DNA from: Sabethes cyaneus
Lineage: Eukaryota; Arthropoda; Insecta; Diptera; Culicidae
DNA length: 64,000 bases
NCBI RefSeq assembly: GCF_943734655.1
Contig: NC_071354.1
Coordinates: 158,865,142 to 158,929,141 of the forward strand
Direction of reading: 5' to 3'
Both the position numbers and the translations under genes were made by a program. This document shows positions 62,803 to 64,000 of the stretch, in pieces. A model generated the notes under the pieces. That model was not told where the DNA came from. It searched no databases and saw only the letters and a program-made list of their open reading frames with translations. The number at the start of each line of letters is the position of its first letter. The first letter of the stretch is position 1.

Positions 62803-64000
62803 ATTCAATAAGAGGGGTTAAGTTAGCTTGACTTGCTTATAATCGATAAAAGAAAAAGTAAGTTACGGTTTTGCATTCTTTCAATAACCATTCAATAGCG
62901 ATGGTGGCTTGTGCGGATGAGCATTTGAAAAACGTGTTTAGTAAGCATCATTAAAGTAAAATTACACAGCTCGCAGTCCTTCAGGTGCACCGAGCAAAGA
63001 CGACAGACGACGTCTCGAAATGATCCTCTATCGCAGCAAACAAACACTCGCACGCATGCAAACATGTCCTTGGAGCCAGCTGCTTGTGGCACCAGCATAG
63101 CAGTGTAGCATGAAATTCAAAGCGAAGCCCAACCGGGTTACAGATCCAAGCGAAACGATATAAAGCGCCCTCGGCGGTGTTCGCTCCAAAGCGTATAATA
63201 AAGGCTTGCATCTAGTTTTTCTGGTCTACAATTCAAGCTGCTCGACTCCGCACCGGATCAGAAAGCGGCCAGCCGGCGGTATGCTACGGCACGGCACTAT
63301 GAAAATGTTTATCAACAACAGTTTGCAATTATCGCAAAGATCAAAAAGAGGCAAGGATTTTATCAAAAATCTAGTTGTTCGTTGTGCCTGCAAGTCACAT
63401 TTTACAGCAAAACTAAACCACACCGGCCGGCCGGCATTGGGACGCAGCAGCAACAACAGAGTCCAGTTCAGTGCCGGCGGCAATAAGAAAACTGCGGAGA
63501 GGGTCTCTAACGACTCGAGATACAAGAGCTGTACGGTTACTGTTTTTCCGTATGCATCACTGCTCTATTGACGAGGTAATGTCCGCCGGAAGGCTTTGAT
63601 ACTGACGGTACCAAGTGTGATGAGCATTATACGGTCTGGTGTTTGGTTAAAATTCCAACTTGCAGTGGCAATTGTTTTTGTTGTTCCTTCGACCTTGCAA
63701 CTGCAACGAATAGTTGTTTCTATTGATATGATAATCGTTCTTGGATGGATGATTCCACCATATCACTTATAAGTTTCTAAAAAGCTCTAAAATATACATT
63801 TTTACCCAATACGAAATGGTTTGTATTTTTACCATTCAACTTGTTGAAGAATTGATCATTCCACTACATATAAATATATCTTTTACCGAGTAATCAAAAT
63901 AATACTGCAGTTTTTAATTATCTCAAGCTCCCAATATATCAAGCCGTTTTTCGTCTTCCGACGCACCGGTTGGTTAGGCTCCACGAATACGAAATGCTTT
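62803..64000. other. No firm gene; one unrecognised frame at 63206-63571
   Basis: The 121-codon frame 63206-63571 on the plus strand is basic and Ser/Asn-rich and has no recognised domain; an antisense frame overlaps it. The region 62960-63520 is GC-richer than the rest and could be host regulatory or untranslated DNA. No transposon ends were found. Confidence 0.25.

Noticed and set aside
1..64000. Bacterial operon, phage or endogenous viral element
   Set aside because: No operon-like gene packing, no capsid or viral polymerase motifs. All recognisable enzymes are transposases or LINE endonuclease/RT.

Overview
The window looks like eukaryotic, almost certainly mosquito (culicine-like), nuclear DNA, and it is nearly all transposable-element sequence. 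The grounds are its AT-rich non-coding texture, RTE/JAM1-like, CR1/Jockey-like and R1-clade LINE relics, DD37E-type Tc1/mariner transposase relics, tRNA-derived SINEs, and many TIR elements flanked by TA or TTAA. The species assignment is inference. I see no rRNA or tRNA gene, no CRISPR array and no complete host protein-coding gene.

Layout. 0-5.5 kb: DD37E-like transposase relic (-), a TA-flanked TIR element (917-2298), a SINE-like piece and a degenerate RTE. 5.55-10.5 kb: a 5-kb TA-flanked element with long inverted arms, one arm split by a 1.07-kb repeat. 10.9-13.1 kb: a Helitron-like element built around eight ~145-bp monomers. 13.4-14.7 kb: a mariner-like element with both TIRs. 14.7-18.4 kb: a GC-richer stretch without recognisable transposons, perhaps host regulatory DNA. 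18.4-21.6 kb: an RTE (-) split by a CR1/Jockey-like insertion. 21.6-25.4 kb: a 3.8-kb TA-flanked element. 25.4-30.3 kb: three SINEs, an RTE relic and a 644-bp foldback lying inside one SINE. 31.5-32.5 kb: another TA-flanked TIR element. 32.6-35.5 kb: possible host exons. 35.5-36.1 kb: an orphan BEL/Pao-like LTR with PBS. 36.3-39.15 kb: an RTE with AP endonuclease and RT, frameshifted and internally deleted. 40.4-41.2 kb: DD37E relic. 41.2-49.2 kb: three TTAA-flanked (piggyBac-type) elements around a hAT-type element that carries a 5'-truncated RTE with an open RT frame. 49.5-52.1 kb: fused R1-gag, CR1-RT and RTE fragments. 52-56 kb: nothing recognised. 56.2-60.5 kb: an R1-clade element with zinc-knuckle gag, a gutted endonuclease and an open RT, ending in poly(A)-(CA)n. 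60.5-64 kb: repeats and a small TIR element.

The coding sequences do not form a pathway. They are independent selfish elements, most of them dead, and their nesting gives a relative order of insertion. The clearest nests, each read from target-site duplications, are: RTE in hAT (11-bp inside 8-bp TSD); foldback in SINE (TAG inside a 15-bp TSD); CR1 in RTE (7-bp TSD, one mismatch); and a 1.07-kb repeat in a TIR element (7-bp direct repeat). No clearly new functional system was found. The most unusual structures are the hAT element with AGCGGGA subterminal repeats, the foldback, an 80-bp inverted duplication inside the R1 gag, and a set of TA-flanked elements built around repeated subterminal motifs.
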